From contig NZ_CP017668.1 in the NCBI RefSeq assembly GCF_001808185.1, positions 2,914,001 through 2,978,000 on the forward strand: DNA of 64,000 nucleotides. The letters are read 5' to 3'. Made by a program: the position numbers and the translations under genes. Origin of the DNA: Jeongeupia sp. USM3. Its GTDB lineage: Bacteria > Pseudomonadota > Gammaproteobacteria > Burkholderiales > Chitinibacteraceae. The notes beneath the pieces are model-generated. The model was not told the origin of the DNA, did not search any database, and worked only from the letters and a program-made list of their open reading frames with translations. Numbering within the stretch: the first letter of the stretch is position 1; the number at the start of each line of letters is the position of its first letter. Shown here one piece after another: positions 41,556 to 49,673 of the stretch.

Positions 41556-42076
41556 GGGACGGGTTCTCCGAGTTTGTCGAACAGCACCGGCGGCGACATG
41601 AAACACATTTCGCGCGTCGCGATCTCGACGGCGACCTGCACCGTGTAGCCACGGGTCAGCCGGGCGCCGGTATCGGCATCGCGGATCTCGTAGCGGATCT
41701 TCAGCCGGTTTTCCCACTCGACGATTTCGGCGCAGATCTCGATGCGCTGCTGGTAGACGAGCGGTCTGGCATAGCGGATGTTCAGCTCGATCACCGGCCA
41801 CGCGTAGCCGGAGTCGCGCATCTGCGGGTAGTCGTAATCGAGCGCCTGCAGCAGCGCGGTGCGCGCGTACTCGAAGTAGCGCACGTAGTTGCCGTGCCAG
41901 CAGACGTCCATCGGGTCGAGGTCGTGGAAAGGCACCTGCCAGACCACGCTTGTGCCGCGGGGCGGCTTGGCTGCGCGCTCGCTTGGTCGCTGCGGTGTAC
42001 TTGAACGTACACGGCGCTCCTCGCTTCGCGTGTCAGCGGCGCTCGCCGGCGCCGGGTCAACGATCGGGTTACTCAT
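41549..42076 (-). CDS. Hotdog acyl-CoA/ACP thioesterase (ApeK-like) with an extra N-terminus
   Basis: 175 residues. From about residue 41 it is a standard 4HBT thioesterase: WQVPFHDLDPMDVCWHGNYVRYFEYAR has the catalytic Asp and HGNYxxYFE motif. It would release or edit aryl polyene intermediates. The 40 residues before this domain, rich in Arg, Ser and Pro (SEERRVRSSTPQRPSERAAK in part), are encoded by a palindromic stretch (41960-42050) and look like an in-frame insertion. The start ATG at 42076 overlaps the ammonia-lyase stop by 8 bp; without the insert a start near 41955 would be expected. Confidence 0.82.
   Translation of the reverse strand: MSNPIVDPAPASAADTRSEERRVRSSTPQRPSERAAKPPRGTSVVWQVPFHDLDPMDVCWHGNYVRYFEYARTALLQALDYDYPQMRDSGYAWPVIELNIRYARPLVYQQRIEICAEIVEWENRLKIRYEIRDADTGARLTRGYTVQVAVEIATREMCFMSPPVLFDKLGEPVPC
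41995..42012. repeat. Hairpin core of a palindromic insertion inside the thioesterase gene
   Basis: GTGTAC-TTGAAC-GTACAC at 41995-42012, flanked on both sides by GC-rich, partly complementary arms (GCGCTCGCTTGG on the left, GCGCTCCTCGCTTCG on the right) over roughly 41960-42050. It is translated in frame into the odd N-terminus of the thioesterase. Confidence 0.5.
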
Positions 42077-43643
42077 ATAGTTTCCATTGCTGCTGCTGGA
42101 TGCCGTCGACGAGGCGTCGCAGCGTGGGTTCGAGTGCGACATCCTCGTTGATGAAGGCGATGTCGTCCGCGAGCTGCCTCACAAAATCGTCGGCACCGGG
42201 TTGCAGCGGCATTGCGCCGTCCGCGGTGGCCTGACGCAGCGCGAGGCCCTGGCGCACGGTGATCAGCATCGCCGCGGCGACCTGCTCGGTCAGCTGCAGC
42301 ACGCGCAAGGCATCGCGGGTGGCGATCGTGCCCATGCTCACCTTGTCCTGGTTGTGGCATTCGGTCGAGCGGCTGAACACCGACGCCGGCATGGTGTTTT
42401 TCAGCGCCTCGGCGGTCCACGCCGACGCGCTGATCTGCAGCGCCTTCAGGCCGTGGTTGATCGCCGCGCGCGGGCCGGTGGCGCCCGACAGGTTGGCCGG
42501 CAGGCCATGGTTGTAGCGCGCGTCGACCAGCAGCGCCATCTGCCGGTCCAGCAGGTCGGCGACGTTGGCGACGAGGTTCTTCAGGCTGTCCATCGCGAAC
42601 GCGATGTGGCCGCCATAGAAGTGGCCGCCGTGCAGCACGCGTTCGCCGTCCGGATCGACCAGCGGATTGTCGTTGGCGCTGTTGAGTTCGTTCTCGATCA
42701 CGTTCCTCAGGAACGGAAGCGCGTCGGCCAGCACGCCGATCACGTGCGGCGCGCAGCGCAGCGAATAGCGGTCCTGCAGGCGGTGGTCGTTGCGGCCAGC
42801 CTTGTTGTCGCCGAGATCAAAGCGCAGCCAGCCGGCCACGCCCTGCTGGCCCGGATGCGGCTTGGCGGCGAACAGCGTTTCGTCGAAGTGCTGCGGGTTG
42901 CCGTCGCTGGCGGCGACCGCCAGCGCGGTGATCCGTGTCGCGAGCCGTGCCAGGTACTCGGCGCGCTCCCACGCCAGACACGCCAGCCCGGTCATCACCG
43001 CAGTGCCGTTCATGATCGCCAGCCCTTCCTTGGGGCGCAGCTTCAGCGGCGTGAGATTGAAACGCGCCAGTGCCTCGGCAGCCGGCAGCGGCTGGCCGTC
43101 GAGACGTGCCTCCCGTTCGCCGCACAGCACGGCTGCAACGTAGGACAGCGGCGTCAGGTCGCCGCTGGCGCCGACCGAGCCTTCCTGCGGAATGCGCGGC
43201 AGGATGTCGTGCTCGAGCAGCGCGGCGAGCTGTTCGAGCAGGCCGGCGCTGACGCCCGAGTAACCCTGCGACAGCGATGCCAGCCGCGCGGCGAGGATCG
43301 CCCGGGTTTCGACATCGCCGAACACCTCGCCGTAGCCGCAGCCGTGATAGGTGTACAGGTGCTGGGGCAGCTCGTAGGCGAGCGAGACCGGCACGGCAAC
43401 GGTGCACGAATCGCCGTAGCCGGTGGTGACGCCGTAGATCACGCCGTCCACGTCGAGCAGCTTGTCGAGGAAGGCCGCGCCGCGGGCGATGCGGCCGGTG
43501 AACGCCGCGTTGCCGGATAGCACCGGGCGGGCTTCGCGACGCGCCAGTTTGGCAATGTCGGCGATGCCGAGACGGCCTGCGCCGAAGGTGACCGGGCCGG
43601 TGCGGGTCGCATCCTGAAGAGGGGAGCCGGATTTGTTCGTCAT
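42069..43643 (-). CDS. MIO-type aromatic amino acid ammonia-lyase, probably tyrosine ammonia-lyase
   Basis: 524 residues of the HAL/PAL/TAL family. The self-forming MIO cofactor motif Ala159-Ser160-Gly161 is in GSVGASGDLTPLSY; the catalytic Tyr70 is in VIYGVTTGYG. The selectivity pair is His95-Leu96 (LPQHLYTY), as in bacterial tyrosine ammonia-lyase; PAL has Phe-Leu and HAL Ser-His at this place. I infer deamination of L-tyrosine to 4-coumarate, the starter acid for the AMP-ligase in this operon. Overlaps both neighbours by 4-8 bp. Confidence 0.88.
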   Translation of the reverse strand: MTNKSGSPLQDATRTGPVTFGAGRLGIADIAKLARREARPVLSGNAAFTGRIARGAAFLDKLLDVDGVIYGVTTGYGDSCTVAVPVSLAYELPQHLYTYHGCGYGEVFGDVETRAILAARLASLSQGYSGVSAGLLEQLAALLEHDILPRIPQEGSVGASGDLTPLSYVAAVLCGEREARLDGQPLPAAEALARFNLTPLKLRPKEGLAIMNGTAVMTGLACLAWERAEYLARLATRITALAVAASDGNPQHFDETLFAAKPHPGQQGVAGWLRFDLGDNKAGRNDHRLQDRYSLRCAPHVIGVLADALPFLRNVIENELNSANDNPLVDPDGERVLHGGHFYGGHIAFAMDSLKNLVANVADLLDRQMALLVDARYNHGLPANLSGATGPRAAINHGLKALQISASAWTAEALKNTMPASVFSRSTECHNQDKVSMGTIATRDALRVLQLTEQVAAAMLITVRQGLALRQATADGAMPLQPGADDFVRQLADDIAFINEDVALEPTLRRLVDGIQQQQWKLYE

Positions 43644-44560
43644 CGTTCGGACCAGAAAGGATAGAAGTTGAACCACTGCAGCGGCGCGGCGAGGCATTCG
43701 GCCTCGAGCAGCGCCGCATAGCCGGTGGCGAGCAGCGCGATCGCGCCACGGCGGTCGGCGCGCGGCAGCACGACGCGTTCGGCCAGCAGGCGCACGGTGA
43801 TGTGGAAATGGTCGGCACGGCGGCTGGCGACCAGCGCGACCAGCGGGCACTTGAGGATGGCCGCAAGCACGTAGGGGCCGACCGGGAACGGCGCCGGCGC
43901 GCCGAGGAAAGGCACGCCGACGGTATCGGGCTGCAGCGACACCGGCACGCGGTCGCCGGCGATCACGACGAACTCGCCGGCCTCGACGCGTTCGGCCAGC
44001 ATGACCGCGGTAGCGGCGCTGATCTCGGTGACCTGGATCAGCCGGATGTGAGCGTCCGGATTGGTTTCGCGCAGCAGCCGGTTGAAGCGCTCGGCGTGCT
44101 TGGTGTGGACGAGGATGTTGAGCCGGATGCCGCGGCGCGTTTCGCCGAGCTTGCGGAGCATCTCGAAGTTGCCGATGTGCGCGGTCATGATCACGCCGCC
44201 GCGGCCGGCGTCGATCACCGCCTGCATCGTCGCGGCGCCGTCGCGGCGGATCTCGGTGTCGTCGAGGTCGCCGCGCCAGACCAGCAGCTTGTCGAGCACC
44301 GTTTCGCCGAAGGCGGCGAAGTGCCGCAGCACGTTGGCGAGTGTCGGCGCCGGTGTGCGGCCGCCGCTGCGCGCATGCAGCCGGCGCAGGTAGTCGCGCG
44401 ACGCGTTGCGGGCGAGCGCATGGCTCAGCACGTACCAGCTCAGGATCGGGTAGAGCACCAGCCGGAACGGCCAGCGGCCGAACAACTTGTAGATGCCGAC
44501 GAGCAGCCGGATGCCGCCGGCGAAGCCGGCCTCGCCGACCGACGCCCAGTGCCTGGCCAT
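43640..44560 (-). CDS. LpxL/HtrB-type acyltransferase of the APE cluster
   Basis: 306 residues. One N-terminal membrane helix region and the AHIGNFEML motif (HX4E, His and Glu catalytic) with the supporting GDRVPV segment. It probably acylates the glycosyl anchor of the aryl polyene lipid. In several APE clusters the glycosyltransferase and acyltransferase are one fused protein (ApeJ); here they are separate, overlapping genes. Confidence 0.85.
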   Translation of the reverse strand: MARHWASVGEAGFAGGIRLLVGIYKLFGRWPFRLVLYPILSWYVLSHALARNASRDYLRRLHARSGGRTPAPTLANVLRHFAAFGETVLDKLLVWRGDLDDTEIRRDGAATMQAVIDAGRGGVIMTAHIGNFEMLRKLGETRRGIRLNILVHTKHAERFNRLLRETNPDAHIRLIQVTEISAATAVMLAERVEAGEFVVIAGDRVPVSLQPDTVGVPFLGAPAPFPVGPYVLAAILKCPLVALVASRRADHFHITVRLLAERVVLPRADRRGAIALLATGYAALLEAECLAAPLQWFNFYPFWSER

Positions 44561-45300
44561 CAGCGTGCGCCGCCGGCCGCGAGCCGCGCGAGCAGCCGCG
44601 GCGAGCGCCGGAGCATGCCGAAGAACAGCCGCGCGTGCATCCTGCTGATCCGCACGTTGTCCTGCCAGTAGTCGAAGTGCGAGACGCCGTCCGCCGGATA
44701 GCGCACCCGCGTCGGCAGGTTGACGACGGGCACGCCGGCCCAGTCGAGCCGCACCAGCACCTCGGGGTCGAAGTCCATGCGCCGTGCCTGCGGCATGCGG
44801 TCGAGCACCGGCAGCGTCGGCGCCAGCGGGTAGATCCGGTAGCCGCACATCGAATCGGTGATGCGCAGGCTCAGCGTGTTGATCCACACCCAGACGTGGG
44901 TCGCGTAGCGGCCGTAGAGTCGGCCCTTCGGTACCGAGTCGTCGTAGACCGGGCAGCCGGCGATCACCGCGTCGGGGCGGGCCGCCATTGCGGCGAGGAA
45001 GCGCGGCACATCGCCGGTGTCGTGCTGGCCGTCGGCGTCGATCTGCAGCGCATGGCTGTAGCCGAGCGCCGCCGCCTGGCGAAAGCCGCTGGCGCAGGCC
45101 GCGCCCTTGCCCTGGTTGGCCGCGTGGCGCAGCAGCGTGACGCGTTCACGACTGGCCAGCGCGTCGAGCACCGCGGCGCAGCCGGCTTCGCTGCCGTCGT
45201 CGACGAGCAGCACCGGCAGGCCGTGCGCCAGCAATGCGTCGACGACGGCGCCGATCGCGCCGCCGTGATTGTAGACCGGGATTACCGCAATGCAGCTCAT
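44560..45300 (-). CDS. Family 2 glycosyltransferase of the APE cluster
   Basis: 246 residues, GT-A fold. VIPVYNHGGAIGAVVDALLA and LLVDDGSEAG bind the nucleotide; LQIDADGQHD is the DxD motif. GT2 enzymes of this subgroup resemble dolichol-phosphate mannosyltransferase. It likely attaches a sugar linking the polyene to its lipid anchor. Overlaps neighbours on both sides (1 and 4 bp). Confidence 0.88.
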   Translation of the reverse strand: MSCIAVIPVYNHGGAIGAVVDALLAHGLPVLLVDDGSEAGCAAVLDALASRERVTLLRHAANQGKGAACASGFRQAAALGYSHALQIDADGQHDTGDVPRFLAAMAARPDAVIAGCPVYDDSVPKGRLYGRYATHVWVWINTLSLRITDSMCGYRIYPLAPTLPVLDRMPQARRMDFDPEVLVRLDWAGVPVVNLPTRVRYPADGVSHFDYWQDNVRISRMHARLFFGMLRRSPRLLARLAAGGAR

Positions 45301-47006
45301 GCCCCGGCTCCGTCGACGATCCCGTCGAAAAGCAGCCTGCCGCTCGAATGCGCGCCGGCGCTTGATGCATAGGCGAAGGCGAGCTGGCGCTTGGTGGCGT
45401 CCCAGCCCAGCGTCAGCGTGACGCTCATGCCCGGCTGGATGATGCGCTGGAACTTCAGCGCACGCATGCCGGTGAAGCTGCCTTCGATGGCGAAATGCCG
45501 GCGGCCGTAAAGCACCGCCCAGTCGACCTGCGCGACGCCGGGCAGCACCGGCGTCTGGTCGAAATGGCCGTCGAAATGCGCCAGTCGCGCGTCGATATTC
45601 AGGGTCAGCGTTGCGCCCGCAGCGTCGGCGGTGGTCTCGACGACGATGGGCTCGGTCGGACGGGGCCCGGTCGGCGGCGCGAACAGCGCGGCGAGCAGCG
45701 CTTCGGGTGTCTTGCCCATGCCGTCGTGCGGCAGCTCGGCGACGTAGCGCCAGCGCCGGGGCAGGCCGACACGCTCGATGTCGGCGGCGAGCGCGTCGCG
45801 CAGCCGCCTGTCCAGCAGCGCCTTGCCGTCGCGTTCGAGTGCATCGCGGCCGGCGGCGCTGAGGACGACGACGGCGGCGATTTCGTCGCGCTGCCGGCTG
45901 ATCGGCAGCGCCCGCGCGGTGTCGACCTCGGCGCATCCGGCCAGCAGCCGTTCGATCCGGCTCAGCGACACGCGCTTTTCCTCGACCTTGACGATGCGGT
46001 CGGCACGGCCGAGCAAGGTGAACCGGCCCGCGTCGAGCGCGGCGCGGTCGTGGGTTGGATGCCAGCCGTCGTCGGCGAGGAAGGGCGAGCGCACCCGCAG
46101 CAGGCCGTCGTCGTCGAGCGCGATCTCGACGCCGGGCTGCGGCGTCCAGGCATCGTACGGTTCGTGACGGTGGGCAATGCCGCCGGTTTCGGAGCTGCCG
46201 TAGACCTCGGTAATCCGCTGCCCGAGCAGCGCGCGCGCGGCGAGATTGGCGTCCGCAGGCAGCGGCCCGCCCGACGAGAACACCGCGGCAAAGCGCGCGG
46301 CGATCGCGCCGCGGTCGGGCACGGTCGGAATGCGCTTGAGGATGGCCGGGCTGGCGACGAGCACCCGTTCGGGTCCGGCAGGCAGCGCCCAGAGCGGCTC
46401 GGGATAGGCGATCGTCTCTGCCTCGAAGGCGCGGCCGGCGGCCAGCGGCCACAGCACGCGGAACAGCAGGCCGTACAGGTGCTGGTGCGGCACGGTCGCG
46501 ACGATGCGCGCGCCCTTCGGGATGCGCGCGCCGAACGCCGCTTCGAGCGCATCGGTCTCGTTGCGCAACTGGGCAATGGTCTTGGTGATCGCGCAGGGCT
46601 GGCCGGTCGATCCCGACGTGAACACCTGCAGCGACGGTGTGCCGCGCGGCGCGGCGGCGGTCCGGCCGGCCGGTGCAGCCGCGGGCCAAGTGGACAGCGC
46701 TGCCGCGGCGATGTCGCCGATCCACGGCATGGGCAGCGCGGCGCGCGTTGCCGGCAGCGCGTCGCCGGGCACCGTGACGGCGAGGCCGGCCTGCCAGGCG
46801 GCGAGCAGCCAGACGGCAAAGCGGTAGCTGTCGCTGTCGAACACGACCACCTGCGGTGCGTTGAGCGCCGCAACGGCCCGCGCTGCGGCGGCGACGTCGG
46901 CGAGCAGCGTTGCACCGGTGATCGGCGCATCGCCACGCCAGGCGATGACGGCCGGCCCGGCGGCGTGATCGACCAGGGGCCACGGGCCCGGCCAAGAATC
47001 AGGCAT
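45297..47006 (-). CDS. AMP-dependent acyl ligase fused to hotdog dehydratase
   Basis: 569 residues. Residues about 1-440 form an adenylating enzyme with A3 loop FTSGSTGQP (129-137), EVYGSSETGG (A5) and LLGRADRIVKVEEKRVS (A8/A10 region, the catalytic Lys late in the domain). Residues about 460-569 form a hotdog domain (GHFDQTPVLPGVAQVDW, a FabA/FabZ-like HFPxxPVxPG variant). The ligase would activate the aryl starter acid and load an ACP; the hotdog would act as a second dehydratase (ApeI-like). These are usually separate genes. Start at 47006 is chosen for the GGA 7 bp upstream; M at 47018 is possible. Confidence 0.87.
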   Translation of the reverse strand: MPDSWPGPWPLVDHAAGPAVIAWRGDAPITGATLLADVAAAARAVAALNAPQVVVFDSDSYRFAVWLLAAWQAGLAVTVPGDALPATRAALPMPWIGDIAAAALSTWPAAAPAGRTAAAPRGTPSLQVFTSGSTGQPCAITKTIAQLRNETDALEAAFGARIPKGARIVATVPHQHLYGLLFRVLWPLAAGRAFEAETIAYPEPLWALPAGPERVLVASPAILKRIPTVPDRGAIAARFAAVFSSGGPLPADANLAARALLGQRITEVYGSSETGGIAHRHEPYDAWTPQPGVEIALDDDGLLRVRSPFLADDGWHPTHDRAALDAGRFTLLGRADRIVKVEEKRVSLSRIERLLAGCAEVDTARALPISRQRDEIAAVVVLSAAGRDALERDGKALLDRRLRDALAADIERVGLPRRWRYVAELPHDGMGKTPEALLAALFAPPTGPRPTEPIVVETTADAAGATLTLNIDARLAHFDGHFDQTPVLPGVAQVDWAVLYGRRHFAIEGSFTGMRALKFQRIIQPGMSVTLTLGWDATKRQLAFAYASSAGAHSSGRLLFDGIVDGAGA

Positions 47007-47583
47007 TGCGAATTCCATGACGATGCATGACCACACGGCGGACGAGGTACTCGCCGGCGCCGAGCGTGCCGATCAGCACATAGGCGATCAGGCCGTTGTA
47101 GAGCGCCCAGGTGGCGTGCGGCTGGGTCGTCGTCCACAGCGCGATGCCGCCGTTGAGCACGAAGAAGCCGGCCCAGACCCGGGTGACGCGCCGGGTGTAG
47201 GCGACGCCTTCGGGGGGCAGGTCGGGCGTGGTCAGCCGCGCCAGCCGCTCGATCACCGGTGGCGGCCTGACGAGGCTGGCGGCGAAAACGGCGAACAGCA
47301 CGGCATTGACGAGGACCGGGTAGAAGGTCAGCGGCAGTGCCGAGCGCGAGACGAGCGCGGCAACGCCGAGCAGCGCGGCGGCGAGCCCGAGCCAGCGGCC
47401 GGTGGCCGGGCCGATCAGCCCCGAGCGCCTCGCCCCGCCAGCCGGTCCGAGGCGGCCCAGGCCGACAACGGCCAGCGGCAGCAGCACGAGGCCGGCGAGC
47501 CAGAACGGCCAGCCCTGCCACTGGCACAGCCAGAACAGCAGCGGCAGCGCCACGCCGGCGGCGAGGCCGAACACCCGGTTCAT
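46999..47583 (-). CDS. COG4648-type membrane protein of the APE cluster (ApeG-like)
   Basis: 194 residues with five or six membrane helices. RSALPLTFYPVLVNAVLFAVFAASL and TRVWAGFFVLNGGIALWTT are typical of the small membrane proteins found in APE and related fatty-acid gene clusters (COG4648). Function unknown; possibly an intramembrane partner for lipid assembly. Overlaps the ligase start by 8 bp. Confidence 0.8.
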   Translation of the reverse strand: MNRVFGLAAGVALPLLFWLCQWQGWPFWLAGLVLLPLAVVGLGRLGPAGGARRSGLIGPATGRWLGLAAALLGVAALVSRSALPLTFYPVLVNAVLFAVFAASLVRPPPVIERLARLTTPDLPPEGVAYTRRVTRVWAGFFVLNGGIALWTTTQPHATWALYNGLIAYVLIGTLGAGEYLVRRVVMHRHGIRNA

Positions 47584-47600
47584 CAGGCTTCCTGCTTCAT

Positions 47601-47846
47601 TCAGGCCTCGAGCAGCGCGTGCACCGCGTCGACGACATCGCCGACGGTACGGACGCTCTTGAACGCGTCGGGCTGCATGCGCTTGCCGGTGTGCTTCTGC
47701 AGCTTCACGATCAGGTCGACCGCGTCGATGCTGTCGATGTCGAGGTCGTCGTAGAGCCGGGCGTCGAGCGAAATGCGCTCGGGGGCAATCTCGAAGGTTT
47801 CTTCGAGGGTCTTGGCGATCCAGTCGTAGATGTCCTGCTTTTGCAT
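47601..47846 (-). CDS. apeF: Acyl carrier protein (second of pair)
   Basis: 81 residues. The phosphopantetheine site is Ser39 in DDLDIDSIDAVDL. It carries the growing polyene or the aryl starter. Adjacent to a second ACP 9 bp upstream; paired ACPs are standard for APE operons (ApeE/ApeF). Assignment of E versus F rests on order. Confidence 0.92.
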   Translation of the reverse strand: MQKQDIYDWIAKTLEETFEIAPERISLDARLYDDLDIDSIDAVDLIVKLQKHTGKRMQPDAFKSVRTVGDVVDAVHALLEA

Positions 47847-47855
47847 GGCGTGGCC

Positions 47856-48116
47856 TTACTTGCTGCGGTTGGCCGCGACGAAGGCGGCGAGGCTCGCGAC
47901 CGAGCCGAAGTGTTTGCGGGTTTCCTCGGATTCGGCCGACAGCGACAGGCCGTAGCGCTTTTGCAGCGCAACGCCGAGTTCGAGCGCGTCGATCGAATCG
48001 AGGCCGAGGCCTTCGACGAACAGCGGCGCATCGGTGTCGATGTCGCCCGGGGTCAGGTCTTCGAGGTTGAGGCTCTCGATGATGAGCGCCTTGATTTCAG
48101 CAGCCAGGTCGGACAT
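47856..48116 (-). CDS. apeE: Acyl carrier protein (first of pair)
   Basis: 86 residues. Phosphopantetheine Ser41 in GLGLDSIDALEL. The N-terminus SDLAAEIKALIIESLNLEDL is a normal ACP helix I. Shares little outside the Ser motif with the next ACP, in line with distinct loading roles for starter and chain. Confidence 0.92.
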   Translation of the reverse strand: MSDLAAEIKALIIESLNLEDLTPGDIDTDAPLFVEGLGLDSIDALELGVALQKRYGLSLSAESEETRKHFGSVASLAAFVAANRSK

Positions 48117-48122
48117 GCGGTA

Positions 48123-48866
48123 CTAACTCCGTGAAAAGAACTGCGCCAGCCAGTCGGTCAGCCGGCGCGCGGCCAGTGCGGGTTCGTGGTCGAACAGCCG
48201 TTCGGGGTGCACGTCATCGTGCACCGTCAGGATGAAATGCGGTTTGCGTTGCGGCACACGGTACCACTTGCTGCCCTTGGTCAGCATCGGCTCGGACACC
48301 GAGATGACCACGGGCGTGATGGCCAGCGGGCCGCGTACGGCGATGTTGGCCGCACCGCGCTGCAGCGCGAGCGGCCGGCCCGGCACGCTGCGCGTGCCTT
48401 CGGGAAACACGATCAGGTTGTTGCCGGCGCGGACCGACGCGACGCAGTCGTCGACGACGCCCGGGCCGCCGGCATTGCTGATGAAGCCGGCGAAACGCAC
48501 CGGGCCGCAGGTGAAGGGATTGTCCCACAGCGCCGCCTTGACGACGCAGTCCGGCCGGCGCACCAGCGACATCAGCAGCACGACGTCGATCAGCGACGGG
48601 TGATTGGCGAGCACGAACAGCCCGTTGCGGCGCAGCTTCTCGCCGCCGCGGACCTCGTAGCTGATCACGCCGACGAAGGCCATCAGTCCGGTGAAGAGCC
48701 GCATGCCGTAATGCAGCGTGTTCTTGGCAGCGTGCAGCCGCCGGGTTTTGCCCGGTACCAGCTGCAGCAGCGGCAGCAGCACGCAGAGGATGACGAGCCC
48801 GCCGAGGCCGAACACGGCAAAGCAGAAGCCGGTGGCGGCGATCCGCCACGCGCGGTCGAGATTCAT
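48123..48866 (-). CDS. PlsC-like 1-acyl-glycerol-3-phosphate-type acyltransferase (ApeD-like)
   Basis: 247 residues. One or two N-terminal membrane helices (IAATGFCFAVFGLGGLVILC). Motif I is ANHPSLIDV (HX4D), and motif III is FPEGTRSVPG. It would transfer an acyl group to a glycerol-phosphate or the polyene. The start ATG at 48866 overlaps the ApeC-like stop. The upstream open frame to 49646 is a shadow of apeC. Confidence 0.87.
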   Translation of the reverse strand: MNLDRAWRIAATGFCFAVFGLGGLVILCVLLPLLQLVPGKTRRLHAAKNTLHYGMRLFTGLMAFVGVISYEVRGGEKLRRNGLFVLANHPSLIDVVLLMSLVRRPDCVVKAALWDNPFTCGPVRFAGFISNAGGPGVVDDCVASVRAGNNLIVFPEGTRSVPGRPLALQRGAANIAVRGPLAITPVVISVSEPMLTKGSKWYRVPQRKPHFILTVHDDVHPERLFDHEPALAARRLTDWLAQFFSRS

Positions 48867-49588
48867 CAGGCGGCTTCCCCGGAACGGACGACGGTCCAGC
48901 CACCGCGCACGGCGAGCGGCAGCACAGCGGCGCCGCTCAGGAAAAAGTGCAGCAGCTCGAGCGGCGTTGCGTCGCGGCCGCCGGCGTGGCCCGGCTCGAG
49001 CCGGAAGTCGTCGCCGGGTACGAGGTCGAGCGCCATCGCGAACGGCGCTTCGGGCGCGTCGGCGTAGCGCCGGTACAGCGCGGGCAGCGGCTCGTCGCTG
49101 TAGCACAGCAGCACCGAGGCGGCGCCGTCGGCGAGCTGGCTGCACGCCTCGACCAGACCGGCCAGCGCGGTCTCGGCGCCCGCGGCAATCGCCGAAACCG
49201 GTGTATGCGTCCTCGTCGCGATCGTGAACAGCCCGGCGGTGGCGTTGTGCACGGCCATGCTGAACGCCTGCGGCGACACCTTGCCTTCGGCGGCCAGCGA
49301 TTGCAGCAGCGGCACGGTGCGCGTTGCTTCGCCGTGGCGGCTGGCGTGGATCAGCGGCTGGCCGTGGTAAGCGATCTCGGGCGCATAGAGCGCTTCGAGC
49401 GCCATCTTGCCAAGCCGGTCGGCGCGGCGGCGCAGCATCGCCGGCATCGCCTCGACCTTCGGCGCCGTCTCGCCGCCGGGCGGCTTGCCGTCCCAGGCCA
49501 GCCAGGCATTGCGCGACTCCAGACCCGGCGCCCACGCCGACCACTGCTTCAGGCTGAAGTGCAGTGCGGTGGCGGGCGGAGTGGACAT
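48866..49588 (-). CDS. apeC: Ketosynthase-like chain length factor (ApeC)
   Basis: 240 residues, shorter than full KS enzymes (about 400). It has the N-terminal thiolase-fold half (SMAVHNATAGLFTIATRT) without a catalytic Cys in a TACSS context. In characterised APE systems ApeC pairs with ApeO as a KS-CLF heterodimer. First gene of the operon. Start uncertain: ATG 49588 is used, but a TTG at 49603 in frame would add five residues; neither has a clear ribosome site. Confidence 0.85.
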   Translation of the reverse strand: MSTPPATALHFSLKQWSAWAPGLESRNAWLAWDGKPPGGETAPKVEAMPAMLRRRADRLGKMALEALYAPEIAYHGQPLIHASRHGEATRTVPLLQSLAAEGKVSPQAFSMAVHNATAGLFTIATRTHTPVSAIAAGAETALAGLVEACSQLADGAASVLLCYSDEPLPALYRRYADAPEAPFAMALDLVPGDDFRLEPGHAGGRDATPLELLHFFLSGAAVLPLAVRGGWTVVRSGEAA

Positions 49589-49616
49589 GGCATTCGTAAG
49601 CAAAATAAGGATTTCT

Positions 49617-49646
49617 ATGGTATCGCGGCGCGGTGACGATGCTCAA
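49617..49646 (-). promoter_or_regulatory. Possible promoter of the APE operon
   Basis: On the minus strand TTGAGC (49646-49641), 18 bp, TACCAT (49622-49617), 30 bp before the apeC start. It lies in the 85-bp gap between apeC and the antiporter gene, the only place an operon promoter could sit short of read-through. Confidence 0.35.
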
Positions 49647-49673
49647 CGCGCGGCCATGCCGGCGGCGGGTGGC

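Noticed and set aside
41960..42050. Residues SEERRV in the thioesterase N-terminus resemble a common sequencing-adaptor artefact translated in databases
   Set aside because: Only five or six residues match, the frame continues smoothly, and the DNA is a hairpin that differs from adaptor sequence. It is better explained as an inserted palindromic element.
44560..46995. 811-codon frame continuing upstream of the GT2 glycosyltransferase
   Set aside because: The upstream part lies in the wrong frame of the ligase gene and is Arg/Ala-rich. The GT domain starts at 45300 with a normal N-terminus.
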